From Paenirhizobium selenitireducens ATCC BAA-1503 (lineage in GTDB: Bacteria; Pseudomonadota; Alphaproteobacteria; Rhizobiales; Rhizobiaceae): 64,000 nucleotides of DNA. Where the stretch lies: assembly GCF_000518785.1 (NCBI RefSeq), contig NZ_KI912495.1, forward strand, positions 411,257 to 475,256, written 5' to 3'. Each line of letters starts with the position of its first letter. Position 1 is the stretch's first letter. The notes beneath the pieces were generated by a model. That model saw only the letters and a list, made by a program, of their open reading frames with translations, ran no database searches and was not told where the DNA came from. Of the stretch, positions 54,420-64,000 are shown in pieces. The translations under genes and the position numbers were made by a program.

Positions 54420-56309
54420 TTATTTTAGGGGATTTGCAGACGGGAGATAGATAGGCGAAAGCACCGGATCGGGCCAGGCCCCGCCGATGAAGAAGCGCAG
54501 GCGCGGAAAGGCCGCTTCATCCGCCGTATCCGTCGCGGACAACTCTCCCGAAAGCGCCAGCGCATTGTCGGCATAGGGTACGATGCCGGTGACGGTCAGC
54601 GTCTCGTCTGGACCGGTCAGGCGGGCGTCCAGCACCTCGGCGGTGCCGTCGGCGAAGCGGGCGCTGTAGTCGAGGCGGTCATAGGGCATGGAGCCGTCGC
54701 CGCCGGCGCTTAGCTGGAAATAGGCGCTGGTGGCGGCCAGCTTGCGGATCGCCGGTGCGTTGATGCCGGTGAGCACGCCGCCCGGCGAACTGAATTTGAA
54801 GGTGCCCGACATGTCGGAAAGGCCGGTTTCCCAGGCGGGCTGCGCGGTATGCAGGATGAGGTCGACGGAACCCTTGCCGCGCGCCACCGGCCCGGTGATC
54901 TGCAGGTGATCGGCGACGGCGGCAAAGTCTGCATCGCGGATCGAAAGCGTCAGGTCCCCGCCGCGGGCAAAGCCGCTGCCGGCGCCGATGAAGCTCGCCG
55001 TCAGGTCGCCGCCCTCGAAGGCGGCGTCGGCGATGTCGAATTGCGCGGCCTTGCCGGTCGCCATGATGCTGGCGGCCACGTCACCCAGTTCGAACGGCGG
55101 CAGGTCGGCGCGCGCCGCCGACAGCGTCAGGTCGAAATCCAGCCATTGCAGCAGGCGGGGCGGACGCTCCGCCGCCTGGTCCTCCTCGCCAGCCGAGGGA
55201 AGGTCGAGCGAGAAGGCGGAAAGCAGCCGCGTGATGTTCAGCCGGTCGAAGGCCAGCGTGCCGCTGACGCGCGGCTTGCCGTCCGCCGGGCGCGACAGCG
55301 ACAGAATGCCGGTGCCGTGGGTGTCGTTGACGTCGAATTCCAGGTCGTCGAGGCGCACCTCCTCTCCCACCCGTTCGAGGTCGGCGCTCAGCTGTGCCTG
55401 CTTGAGGTTGTCGAGGCCGGCAAGGCGAATGCCGCTCCACGCCTTGAGCGCGGCGATGTCCTTGGCGCCGAGTGCCAGCGCGCCGGAGCGCAGAAGCCCG
55501 CCGGTGAGATTGGCGACGCCGTCGAAGCGCGCGGTAAAGGCGGCGGCATCGAGCGTGGCGCTGACGGTCGCGTCCTTGCCGCCGAACAGCAGCAGCGGCT
55601 GCGGCGAGGAGAAGTCCAGCTTGACGGCGAGCCCGCCGGCATCAAGCAGGGCCGTGGCCTTCAGCGCCTGCGAGAGTTTTGGCCAGGCGATCTCGGCCGC
55701 TATGCCGCTGGCGACGAGCGTGCGGCCGGAGGCCTGGTCGGCGAGTTCGAGCGAGCCGTCCTCGATCGTGACCGCACCGACGGCCGCGTCGAACTCGGCC
55801 CCGAGCGTCTGAGCGCTCCCAGCGCGCGCTTCGACCTTGCGCACCGCGGCGCTCAGCAGGCCCTCGCTTGCCCAGTCGAGCCGGCCGTTCAGGTCCCTGT
55901 CGACATGGAAACGCGGGCGCAGCAGGTGGAAGGTGTCGAATTGCGGCCGGCCGCGCATCGCCGAATAGAGGCCGAAGGTGGCCGACAGCTTCTCGATCCG
56001 CCCGAGCACCTTCGGCCCGTCGGCGCCGGGCTTGCTGATGGTCACGCCGTTGAGCGTCACGCGGGGTTTTGGCCAGAAGGCGATCTCCGGCGCGCCGGAC
56101 ATCGTCACGTTGTGGCCTGTCCATTCAGCAACGGCATGCTCCATGGCGGAGCGGACGAGGGTCGAGGAGACGAGATAGGGAGCGGCGGTGCGCGAGATGA
56201 CGAAGACCGCCGAGAAAACGGCAAGCGCGACGAGGGCGCCGTGCAGGATGCGCCGCGCGGCCGGTTGCCGGCGCCGGCATTGCTCGCCTAGTCTGCGCTT
56301 GTCGGGCAT
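54420..56309 (-). CDS. AsmA-family envelope protein
   Basis: A 629-residue protein with one N-terminal membrane segment (about 22-42, ILHGALVALAVFSAVFVI) and a long periplasmic part rich in short beta strands. AsmA features are IAFWPKPRVTLNGVTISKPG near the start and GKGSVDLILHTAQP with a GVLTGINAPAIRKLA stretch near the end. AsmA-like proteins act in lipid transport between membranes or in outer-membrane assembly. I use ATG 56309 (MPDKRRLG); the longer frame would run into the acsA leader. Confidence 0.85.
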   Translation of the reverse strand: MPDKRRLGEQCRRRQPAARRILHGALVALAVFSAVFVISRTAAPYLVSSTLVRSAMEHAVAEWTGHNVTMSGAPEIAFWPKPRVTLNGVTISKPGADGPKVLGRIEKLSATFGLYSAMRGRPQFDTFHLLRPRFHVDRDLNGRLDWASEGLLSAAVRKVEARAGSAQTLGAEFDAAVGAVTIEDGSLELADQASGRTLVASGIAAEIAWPKLSQALKATALLDAGGLAVKLDFSSPQPLLLFGGKDATVSATLDAAAFTARFDGVANLTGGLLRSGALALGAKDIAALKAWSGIRLAGLDNLKQAQLSADLERVGEEVRLDDLEFDVNDTHGTGILSLSRPADGKPRVSGTLAFDRLNITRLLSAFSLDLPSAGEEDQAAERPPRLLQWLDFDLTLSAARADLPPFELGDVAASIMATGKAAQFDIADAAFEGGDLTASFIGAGSGFARGGDLTLSIRDADFAAVADHLQITGPVARGKGSVDLILHTAQPAWETGLSDMSGTFKFSSPGGVLTGINAPAIRKLAATSAYFQLSAGGDGSMPYDRLDYSARFADGTAEVLDARLTGPDETLTVTGIVPYADNALALSGELSATDTADEAAFPRLRFFIGGAWPDPVLSPIYLPSANPLK

Positions 56310-56418
56310 GAACGACCCCGGGCTCCATCGGCCGGGCGGCTGCCCGGTTTCTTTGTTCCAGCCGGATATAGGAATTGGCGCCTGCATGCAAATCCGGCGC
56401 CCCTTCCGGCACTTTATA

Positions 56419-56429
56419 TTGCGTCGCAA
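56419..56429. promoter_or_regulatory. Palindrome in the acsA promoter region
   Basis: TTGCGTCGCAA is a perfect 5-bp inverted repeat with a one-base centre, 36 bases before the acsA start and just before CTATACA, which resembles a -10 box. It is a good place for a repressor of short-chain acyl metabolism. This is inferred from symmetry and position. Confidence 0.35.
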
Positions 56430-56464
56430 ACTGCTATACAGACAGCACTTTCGAGGAGGAATGA

Positions 56465-58417
<1,953 letters not shown>

Positions 58418-58549
58418 GAAACAAGGGGTTTTGCTGCCAAAGGCAGAGGCGTCGGCTTAAAAATGCGTCAGTTAGGGTGACATCCGTCACCGAAGGTAAC
58501 GACTTGTTAAGGCGCATTTGGCATACCTTGACCAACTTGGAGGCCCACA

Positions 58550-58606
58550 ATGAACGTGCGGCTTGGAACCTTTGGTTCACGATACATGATGTTGATCGAC
58601 GCCTAG
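58550..58606 (+). CDS. Possible 18-residue small ORF
   Basis: The frame MNVRLGTFGSRYMMLIDA has TTGGAGG seven bases before its ATG and ends at TAG 58604-58606. A perfect intrinsic terminator follows 30 bases later (58637). The region between acsA and this terminator could therefore make a short mRNA or small RNA. Evidence is limited to the SD site and the terminator. Confidence 0.3.
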   Translation: MNVRLGTFGSRYMMLIDA

Positions 58607-58636
58607 CTCCAGTTGAGTTGAACAGCATGAAATTTC

Positions 58637-58661
58637 AGGGCGGCGATAGCCGCCCTTTTTT
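58637..58661 (+). terminator. Rho-independent terminator, plus strand
   Basis: AGGGCGGC pairs with GCCGCCCT around GATA and is followed by TTTTT. It lies 220 bases after the acsA stop and just before the convergent permease stop, so it ends either a long acsA 3' UTR or a separate small transcript. Confidence 0.85.
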
Positions 58662-58687
58662 CATGCCCTCAGGGGGGAGCCGGCGGA

Positions 58688-60367
58688 TCAGCGCGGGCGG
58701 TCGAGCGAGCGCGACACCAGGATCACCGGGATCAGACCTGCCAGGATGATGATGATCGCCGCGACCGATGCATCCTGCACCTTCGAACGCGAGGCGTCCT
58801 CGTAGACCAGCGTCGCCAGCGTATTGAAGTTGAACGGGCGAAGCAGGATCGTCGCCGACAGTTCCTTCAGCGTCTCGATGAACACCAGCAGTGCCGCTGT
58901 CAAAACGGCGGGCCGCATGTTCGGCAGGAGCACCTGGGAAAGCGTCTGCAGCCCGTTGCGGCCGAGCGTGCGCGCCGCCATGTCGAGATGCGGCGACAGC
59001 TTCTGGAACCCGGCGTCGATCGTGCCTTCGGCCATGGTCAGGAACCGCACGGTGGCGGCATAGACGATGGCGAAACCGGTGCCGGAAAGCAGCAGGCCCG
59101 AGGAAATGCCGAGGCTCTGGCGCAGCATTCCGTCGAGGAAATTGTCGAAGCCGGCAAGCGGGATCAGCACGCCGATACCCAGAACGGTGCCGGGGATGCC
59201 GTAGCCGAGCGAGGCAAGCCGGCTGGCGCCGGCCGTGAGCCGCGACCGGTCGGTGCGGGCGGCATAGGCCAGCACGAAGGCGAGGATGACGGTCAGGAGC
59301 GCCGCGGATGACGAGACGGCGACCGAATGGCCAAGCGCCTTGATCAGGCGCGGCTCGGTGAAATCGCCAAGGCGGCGCGCGGCAAAGCCCGCAAGCACCG
59401 CGACGGGCACGACAAAGCCGACGATGACGGGCAGGGCGCAGAGGAGCGCCGCACCCCAGCCGCGCCAGCCCGACAGCTTGAGGCGCACCGCGTCGATCGT
59501 GACGGCCGTCGTCTTCTGGCTGGCGAAGCGCTGGCGCCGGCGCGCACGGCGCTCGATCCACAGGAGGAGCACGACGAAGACGAGCAGGACGGAGGCGATC
59601 TGCGCCGCACCCGCGAGGCTGCCGCGATTGAGCCAGGTGTCGTAGATCGAGAAGGTCAGCGTGTTGACGCCGAGATATTCGACCGCGCCGATATCGTTCA
59701 GCGTCTCCATCATCACCAGCGTCAGCCCGACCATGATGGCGGGTCGCGCCATCGGGATCTGCACCCGGGAAAAGACCCGGAACGGGCCGGCGCCGAGCGT
59801 GCGGGCGACATCGGCAGCGGCACGGCCCTGCATCAGGAACATCGAGCGGCAGGCGAGATAGACGTAAGGGTAGAGGACCGCCGACATCACCAGCACCGCG
59901 CCGCCGAGCGAACGGACGTCGGGAAAGCTGTAGTCGCGCGCCGAGGTAAAGCCGAACAGGCTGCGATAGAGACCCTGCACCGGGCCGGTGAAATCGAGGA
60001 ACTCGCCGAAGGCATAGGCGGCCAGATAGGAAGGGATGGCGAGCGGCAGCACCAGCGCCACCGAGAGCAGGCGGCGCAAGGGGAAATCGCAGGACGCCAC
60101 CAGCCAGGCGCTGACGATGCCGATGGACGCGGTCAGCGCGCCGGTGAGGGCGAGCAGCAGCAGCGTGCGGCTGGCGGCGCGGGGCACGACGTTGAACAGC
60201 ATGTGCTGCCAGTTCTCGCCGTCGCCCGACAGGCCGATCAGGAAGATGGCGACGATCGGCATGGCGACGAAGGCGGACACGACAAGCGCGGCAAGCGTCG
60301 CGCCGGACAGCCTGCGCCGCACCGGGCCATGAACCGTTCTCTGCGCAACGCGCGCTTCCGCTGCCAA
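58688..60367 (-). CDS. Fused two-domain ABC permease, ferric-iron (FbpB) type
   Basis: A 559-residue protein with about twelve membrane segments in two homologous halves, each with an EAA-type loop (QGRAAADVARTLGAGPFRVFSR in the first half; HLDMAARTLGRNGLQTLSQV in the second). This fused form is typical of FbpB/SfuB-like iron or thiamine permeases. I chose TTG 60367, preceded by GGAGACGAAGCC, because the coding frame extends much further upstream into antisense of the AraC gene without any signal. No binding protein or ATPase gene is adjacent, so the partners must be elsewhere. Confidence 0.88.
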   Translation of the reverse strand: MAAEARVAQRTVHGPVRRRLSGATLAALVVSAFVAMPIVAIFLIGLSGDGENWQHMLFNVVPRAASRTLLLLALTGALTASIGIVSAWLVASCDFPLRRLLSVALVLPLAIPSYLAAYAFGEFLDFTGPVQGLYRSLFGFTSARDYSFPDVRSLGGAVLVMSAVLYPYVYLACRSMFLMQGRAAADVARTLGAGPFRVFSRVQIPMARPAIMVGLTLVMMETLNDIGAVEYLGVNTLTFSIYDTWLNRGSLAGAAQIASVLLVFVVLLLWIERRARRRQRFASQKTTAVTIDAVRLKLSGWRGWGAALLCALPVIVGFVVPVAVLAGFAARRLGDFTEPRLIKALGHSVAVSSSAALLTVILAFVLAYAARTDRSRLTAGASRLASLGYGIPGTVLGIGVLIPLAGFDNFLDGMLRQSLGISSGLLLSGTGFAIVYAATVRFLTMAEGTIDAGFQKLSPHLDMAARTLGRNGLQTLSQVLLPNMRPAVLTAALLVFIETLKELSATILLRPFNFNTLATLVYEDASRSKVQDASVAAIIIILAGLIPVILVSRSLDRPR

Positions 60368-60664
60368 GGCTTCGTCTCCGTATTCTCTGCGTCGGCCAGT
60401 CGCGCGAGGTACCGGCTCCGATGCAGCCGGTCTAGCCGAAACCGGCCGGGAAGGGAACGGGCGGGCGCTGAGAGGTGGCAAATTCGGCCGCGGAGCGTGC
60501 CGGCAATGCGGGGCCAGAGCTACCGTTGATTGCATTCGCCGGCGCTTGAAGACTATTCTTGGCCGGCGCGACGTCCCGGCCGGGCTGGTTGACAGCGAAC
60601 CATTCCGACAAAATACATGAACGGCGCATCGTTTTTCGACAACCACTCGGGCAGAGAAGATCGC

Positions 60665-61636
60665 ATGGATGAATTGGCATGGGTCGCCGAAACGGCAGTG
60701 GAGAGCGAAGCGCAGGGCTTCGATCCCGAGGGCCGCATCACTTTCGACGATGGTCCGTTTGCGGGCTTCATCGAGCGCGTGCCCCTGCGGCCGGGCATGG
60801 CCCTCTACCGTGTCGAGGGGACATCGAGCCATGCCTGGACACTGAAGGCGCTGGGGGATGCGCCCGCCGGCAATCTGGTATTCGGCACCATGCTCGGCGG
60901 CGCCGGCGCGATCGAGGCCGACGGCAATGAGAGGCAGGTCTGGCATTCGCCGGGCCGCCCCTTCGTGGTCAGTCTGGCCGAGCGCGAAATCGCCTATTGT
61001 CTGGAACCGGGCGAGCCGTGGCGCGCCGTGACCCTGCTGCTGGAGGCCGAAGCGCTTGAGACGCTGGCCTTTCAGGACGGGCTGCCGCCTTTGGCCCGCG
61101 CGGTGCTGGAGGACGGCCAACTGCCGGTTTCGCACGTGCTGGAGAGCGACCGGGCTGTCACGCGCGCGGCAAGCGACCTCATGTGCCCCGCCTACCGCGG
61201 CGCGATGGCGACGCTCTGGCGCGAGAGCAAGGCGCTGGAACTCCTGGCGCACCAGCTGGATCATCTCTCCGGCAGTCCGCCGCCGCCGGTCGCGCTGAGT
61301 ACGCGGGATCTCGCGCGGGTGCGCGAGGCCCACCAGCTTCTGGTGGCGGACCTGCGCGCACCGCCGAGCCTCGAAGCGCTGGCGGCCCAGGCGAAGCTTC
61401 CCTCGCGCCGACTCAATCAGGGCTTTCGCCAGCTCTACGGCATGACGGTCTTCGAGGTGCTGCTCGAGGCGAGGATGAAGGTGGCCCACGCCCTGGTTCT
61501 GGAAAGGCAGGACATACCCCTCAAGCATCTGGCGTGGATGGTAGGCTACAGCCAGCTGTCCAACTTCATCAACGCCTACCGCCGCCGCTTCGGCGTACCG
61601 CCCGGCCGGCACCGGCGCGACGGCGGTTCGGACTAG
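60665..61636 (+). CDS. AraC-family regulator, PchR-like
   Basis: A 323-residue regulator. The first 200 residues are a ligand-binding part resembling the PchR/siderophore-receptor regulator group (RPGMALYRVEGTSSHAWTLK and VVSLAEREIAYCLEPGEPW). The C-terminal 100 residues hold the two AraC HTH units (PSLEALAAQAKLPSRRLNQG, FRQLYGMTVFEVLLEARMKV, LKHLAWMVGYSQLSNFINAY). I use ATG 60665 (AGAGAAG before it); ATG 60617 would add 16 residues. Divergent from the FbpB-type permease, it likely regulates iron-related uptake. Confidence 0.85.
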   Translation: MDELAWVAETAVESEAQGFDPEGRITFDDGPFAGFIERVPLRPGMALYRVEGTSSHAWTLKALGDAPAGNLVFGTMLGGAGAIEADGNERQVWHSPGRPFVVSLAEREIAYCLEPGEPWRAVTLLLEAEALETLAFQDGLPPLARAVLEDGQLPVSHVLESDRAVTRAASDLMCPAYRGAMATLWRESKALELLAHQLDHLSGSPPPPVALSTRDLARVREAHQLLVADLRAPPSLEALAAQAKLPSRRLNQGFRQLYGMTVFEVLLEARMKVAHALVLERQDIPLKHLAWMVGYSQLSNFINAYRRRFGVPPGRHRRDGGSD

Positions 61637-62140
61637 AGCGTTTCTCCAGGAGCCCGGCGGTAGCCTTCGTGGCCGTCACGGCGGGGCAGGTGGGCCTTTG
61701 CGCCCATTTTCAAGCGAAGAATGAGTTATGCGCGGCCGCGAATGCTTATGCGTGGCTGATCCTCGCGTTGATCGGTTCCACAACCTGCAGGCAATAGGAG
61801 CCTTGCGCACCGAGACCGGTTCACCGCGTCCGCGAGGATCATCGAAATGAATGCATTCGTTCTCGTCTTCATCCTTCGTCTCTTTGCGCCGCGCGTCAAC
61901 CGACGCGATCGCAACCGATAAGCCGTCTGCGGTGGAGGCAGGCAAGGCGCGCGGCGGCGCCTTGCGTCCTCTTGATACCGCAAGGATGGCGAAGGTGGAG
62001 CGGCGGGGCCGAGGTATCCTCCCGACCCTGGCGGCAACCGGCCGCTCCACCACCCGATCGGTCGTGATGTCTCACCCGGAGACGCGGGAGCGCGCGGCCC
62101 GCATTGCCGGCCAGCGCAACGCCGCACCTCTGTCGACGGT
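61637..62140. other. Intergenic region between AraC gene and cbrA
   Basis: No gene I can support. A 24-codon frame at 61847-61921 (MNAFVLVFILRLFAP...) has AGGA upstream and a hydrophobic start, but nothing else supports it. No repeat or RNA signature was seen. Confidence 0.45.
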
Positions 62141-64000
62141 TCAGTCAGCCAGCACGCGCTGCGAGGGGAAGGTGATCTCGACCAGCGTGCCTTCGTTCGG
62201 CGCCGAGGAGATGGCAAAGGTGGCGCGGTTGGCGTCGACCATGGCCTTGGTGAGCGGCAGGCCGAGCCCGGTGCCGTCGCCGCGGCTGCGCGTGCCGGCA
62301 TGCACCTGGCGGAACGGCTTCATCGCCTGCTCCAGCTCGGTGCGGGTCATGCCGACGCCGGTGTCGCGGATGCGAAGCGCCACGCTGCCGTTCGGCTCAT
62401 AGGCGGTCGAGACGATGATCTGCCCGCCGGACGGCGTGAAGCGGATGGCGTTCGCCAGGATGTTGAGCACGATCTGCTTGATCGAGCGCATGTCGGCGAC
62501 GACGCTCGGCACGGCCTGCGACAGCGCGGTGCGGATGATGACGCGCTGGCCGTTGGCCTGCGGCTGGACGATCGAGACCGCCGCCTGCACCGTCTCGTTC
62601 AGCCCGACGGCGGTGAAGTCGAGATCCATCTCGCCGGCCTCGATCTTGGAAATGTCGAGCAGGTCGTTGACGATGTCGAGCACGTGCCGGCCGGAGCGGA
62701 CGATGTCGTTGGCATATTCGCCGTAGCGCGGATGGCCGACCGGGCCGAAATGCTCGTTGGCCATCATGTCGGCAAAGCCGATGATGGCGTTGAGCGGCGT
62801 GCGGATCTCGTGGCTGACGCGGGCGAGGAAGTCGCTCTTGTGGGCGTTGGCGGTCTCGGCGGCGCGCTTGGCGTTGCGCAGTTCCTCCTCGGTCCGCTTC
62901 CACTGGGTGATGTCGCGGATCACGGCGCAATAGCCGTTGGACGAGGTGAGCTTGCCGATCGTCATGAACAGCGGCAGGAAGCCGCCCGAGGCCTCGCGGC
63001 CGATCACTTCGCGGCCGTCGTTGAGCACGCTCGCCACGCCATGGCCGGACAGGCCGCCGAGATAGTCGAGGATCGACTTCTGGCTCTCATGGGCAAACAG
63101 CATGACGAAGGGTTTTCCGCGCGTCTCCGCCTCGTCGAAGTTGAACAGGGCGCTCGCCGCCCGGTTCATCGAGCGGATGTCGCCGTCGGCGCCAAGGATG
63201 ACGACGCCGTCGGTCGCGGTCTCAAGGATGGCGCGCAGTTCGTCGACCTCGACCTGCAGCCGGGCGAGCTGTTCGGCGCCAGCCTGGCCTTGCGGTTCGG
63301 CAACCGGATGCGCGGCAACGGCATGGGGCGCTGCCGGCTTTTCCGCCGCGGCCTGGGTCGTACCGCCGGCCGGGATGAGCGCCAGCATCAGCGCGGTCGC
63401 CCGCTCGAAGCGGATGGACTGCAGCCGCGCGGTCACGGGCACGAGCTGGTCGTCGGCCCGCACGATCACGACGCGGCCGGGCTCCTCGCTTGCCCCTTCG
63501 AGGTCCTGCTGCTGGATCAGCACGTCGAGCCCGCCGGCGGTGTCGAGCTCTTCCACCGAAGCGTAGCCGGTGAGCGCCAGGAATTCCGGATTGGCGTGGA
63601 TCAGGCGGTCGCCGACATGGACCAGCAGCGCGACCGGCATCAGGTCGACGATCTCGGCGGTGAGCGCATTGTCGCGCTTCAGGCGCAACGTGGCGAATTC
63701 CTCGACCGTGGTCTCTTCCCGCTCGGGCGCGCTTTCGGCGGCGACGTCCAGGGCAAGGGGCTCGGCGGGGGAGGTCTCGGGCACGGTCGGCGCTTCGGCG
63801 GCTTCCGTCGGCTCCCTGTCTGCTTCGGCCTGCTCGGTCGCGGCGGAGCTGGCCGCTTCCTCGGCGGCAGCAGTGGCGGTCTCGTTCCGGCGGATCTCGT
63901 TCAGCGCCTCGGCGGCCTTTTCGCGCAGGCCCTGCGGATCGAGCTTGCGGGCGATCTCCAGGAAGGCCGCCTGTTCGCCGGGGGTCAGGCCGTCCTTGCC
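62141..64000 (-). CDS. cbrA: PAS-domain sensor histidine kinase CbrA (3' part, cut by window edge)
   Basis: 619 residues of a sensor kinase are visible; the reading frame stays open to the last base, so the N-terminus lies outside. After an Ala/Glu-rich linker come two PAS-like domains (about residues 97-200, MPVALLVHVGDRLIHANPEF; and about 240-370, ILETATDGVVILGADGD). The kinase core follows: the H-box SHEIRTPLNAIIGFADM, the N-box LNILANAIRFTPSGGQIIVS, and the G boxes RIRDTGVGMT and GTGLGLPLTKAMVD. In S. meliloti CbrA controls CtrA activity through DivK and so affects cell cycle, envelope and motility. No response regulator is adjacent. Confidence 0.9.
   Translation of the reverse strand, partial: GKDGLTPGEQAAFLEIARKLDPQGLREKAAEALNEIRRNETATAAAEEAASSAATEQAEADREPTEAAEAPTVPETSPAEPLALDVAAESAPEREETTVEEFATLRLKRDNALTAEIVDLMPVALLVHVGDRLIHANPEFLALTGYASVEELDTAGGLDVLIQQQDLEGASEEPGRVVIVRADDQLVPVTARLQSIRFERATALMLALIPAGGTTQAAAEKPAAPHAVAAHPVAEPQGQAGAEQLARLQVEVDELRAILETATDGVVILGADGDIRSMNRAASALFNFDEAETRGKPFVMLFAHESQKSILDYLGGLSGHGVASVLNDGREVIGREASGGFLPLFMTIGKLTSSNGYCAVIRDITQWKRTEEELRNAKRAAETANAHKSDFLARVSHEIRTPLNAIIGFADMMANEHFGPVGHPRYGEYANDIVRSGRHVLDIVNDLLDISKIEAGEMDLDFTAVGLNETVQAAVSIVQPQANGQRVIIRTALSQAVPSVVADMRSIKQIVLNILANAIRFTPSGGQIIVSTAYEPNGSVALRIRDTGVGMTRTELEQAMKPFRQVHAGTRSRGDGTGLGLPLTKAMVDANRATFAISSAPNEGTLVEITFPSQRVLAD

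Noticed and set aside
60368..61612. N-terminal extension of the FbpB-type permease (about 415 codons upstream of TTG 60367)
   Set aside because: It is entirely antisense to the AraC gene, lacks membrane segments and is Arg/Gln-rich. The permease begins normally after an SD site at 60367.
61847..61921. 24-codon hydrophobic frame upstream of the cbrA end
   Set aside because: Too short, and no terminator or conserved context supports it.

Overview
The window is a GC-rich piece of an alphaproteobacterial chromosome, almost certainly from the Rhizobiaceae (a Sinorhizobium/Ensifer, Rhizobium, Agrobacterium or Ciceribacter relative). The reasons are the rhizobial motB-motC-motD(fliK)-rem-flgE-flgK-flgL-flaF-flbT-flgD-fliQ-flhA-fliR order, the alpha-glucoside operon aglR/aglEFGAK, the edd-pgl-zwf cluster and a CbrA-type sensor kinase. 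These are all blocks I know from Sinorhizobium meliloti. The species cannot be fixed from sequence reading alone. No tRNA, rRNA, CRISPR array, insertion sequence or prophage was seen.

Layout. (1) 1-18336 is the late part of a flagellar regulon. It holds the tail of one flagellin, a complete flagellin, a FliH-like protein, MotB, MotC, FliK/MotD, a lytic transglycosylase, the regulator Rem, hook and hook-junction proteins (FlgE, FlgK, FlgL), the flagellin regulators FlaF and FlbT, the hook cap FlgD, export-gate proteins FliQ, FlhA and FliR, and four small genes that look like divergent FliJ, FlgJ (rod-binding), FlgN and FliL. CtrA-type boxes lie before the flagellin and before rem, and a strong terminator closes the block. 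(2) 18722-20679 holds a WecG/TagA-type glycosyltransferase and folD. (3) 20715-28489 is the alpha-glucoside system: LacI-type repressor AglR divergent from aglE-F-G-A-K, with two copies of a palindromic operator between them. (4) 28635-31916 holds a PilZ-like protein, an SDR-like protein without the usual catalytic Tyr/Lys, a membrane-anchored DUF2778 (Tlde1-fold) L,D-transpeptidase-like protein and a Cys-containing small protein.

(5) 31917-34090 is an intergenic island of palindromic repeats surrounding one small secreted protein. (6) 34091-36380 is an AraC regulator divergent from an MFS exporter. (7) 36429-40547 is the Entner-Doudoroff cluster edd, pgl, zwf on the minus strand. (8) 40648-43387 holds a gamma-glutamylputrescine oxidase and synthetase pair (puuB/puuA-like). 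A BaiN-like flavoprotein, two small proteins, a LysR regulator and a short conserved-looking protein follow. (9) 46929-49885 has isocitrate lyase (aceA) divergent from an ScfR/RamB-type regulator. (10) 50010-54097 is a putrescine/spermidine ABC transporter (potFGHI-like). (11) 54113-58417 holds a small membrane protein, an AsmA-like protein and acetoacetyl-CoA synthetase. (12) 58688-61636 has a fused two-domain ferric-type permease divergent from a PchR-like AraC regulator. (13) The end is the 3' part of a PAS histidine kinase (CbrA) that runs off the right edge.

The sections fit a free-living heterotroph. The flagellar genes build and regulate the motor. The agl operon imports and hydrolyses alpha-glucosides, and the glucose released would feed zwf-pgl-edd. 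Polyamines enter by the Pot system and can be degraded by the Puu pair. aceA with acetoacetyl-CoA synthetase handles acetyl-CoA/PHB-type carbon. Several genes use GTG or TTG starts (folD, aglR, aglF, FlgJ-like, BaiN-like, permease), which I chose from Shine-Dalgarno placement and known family N-termini. No wholly new system is obvious. The least explained parts are the four-gene tail of the flagellar block, the FliH-like gene before motB, the DUF2778/atypical-SDR pair, the repeat island with its secreted protein, and a possible small transcript with an 18-codon ORF after acsA.
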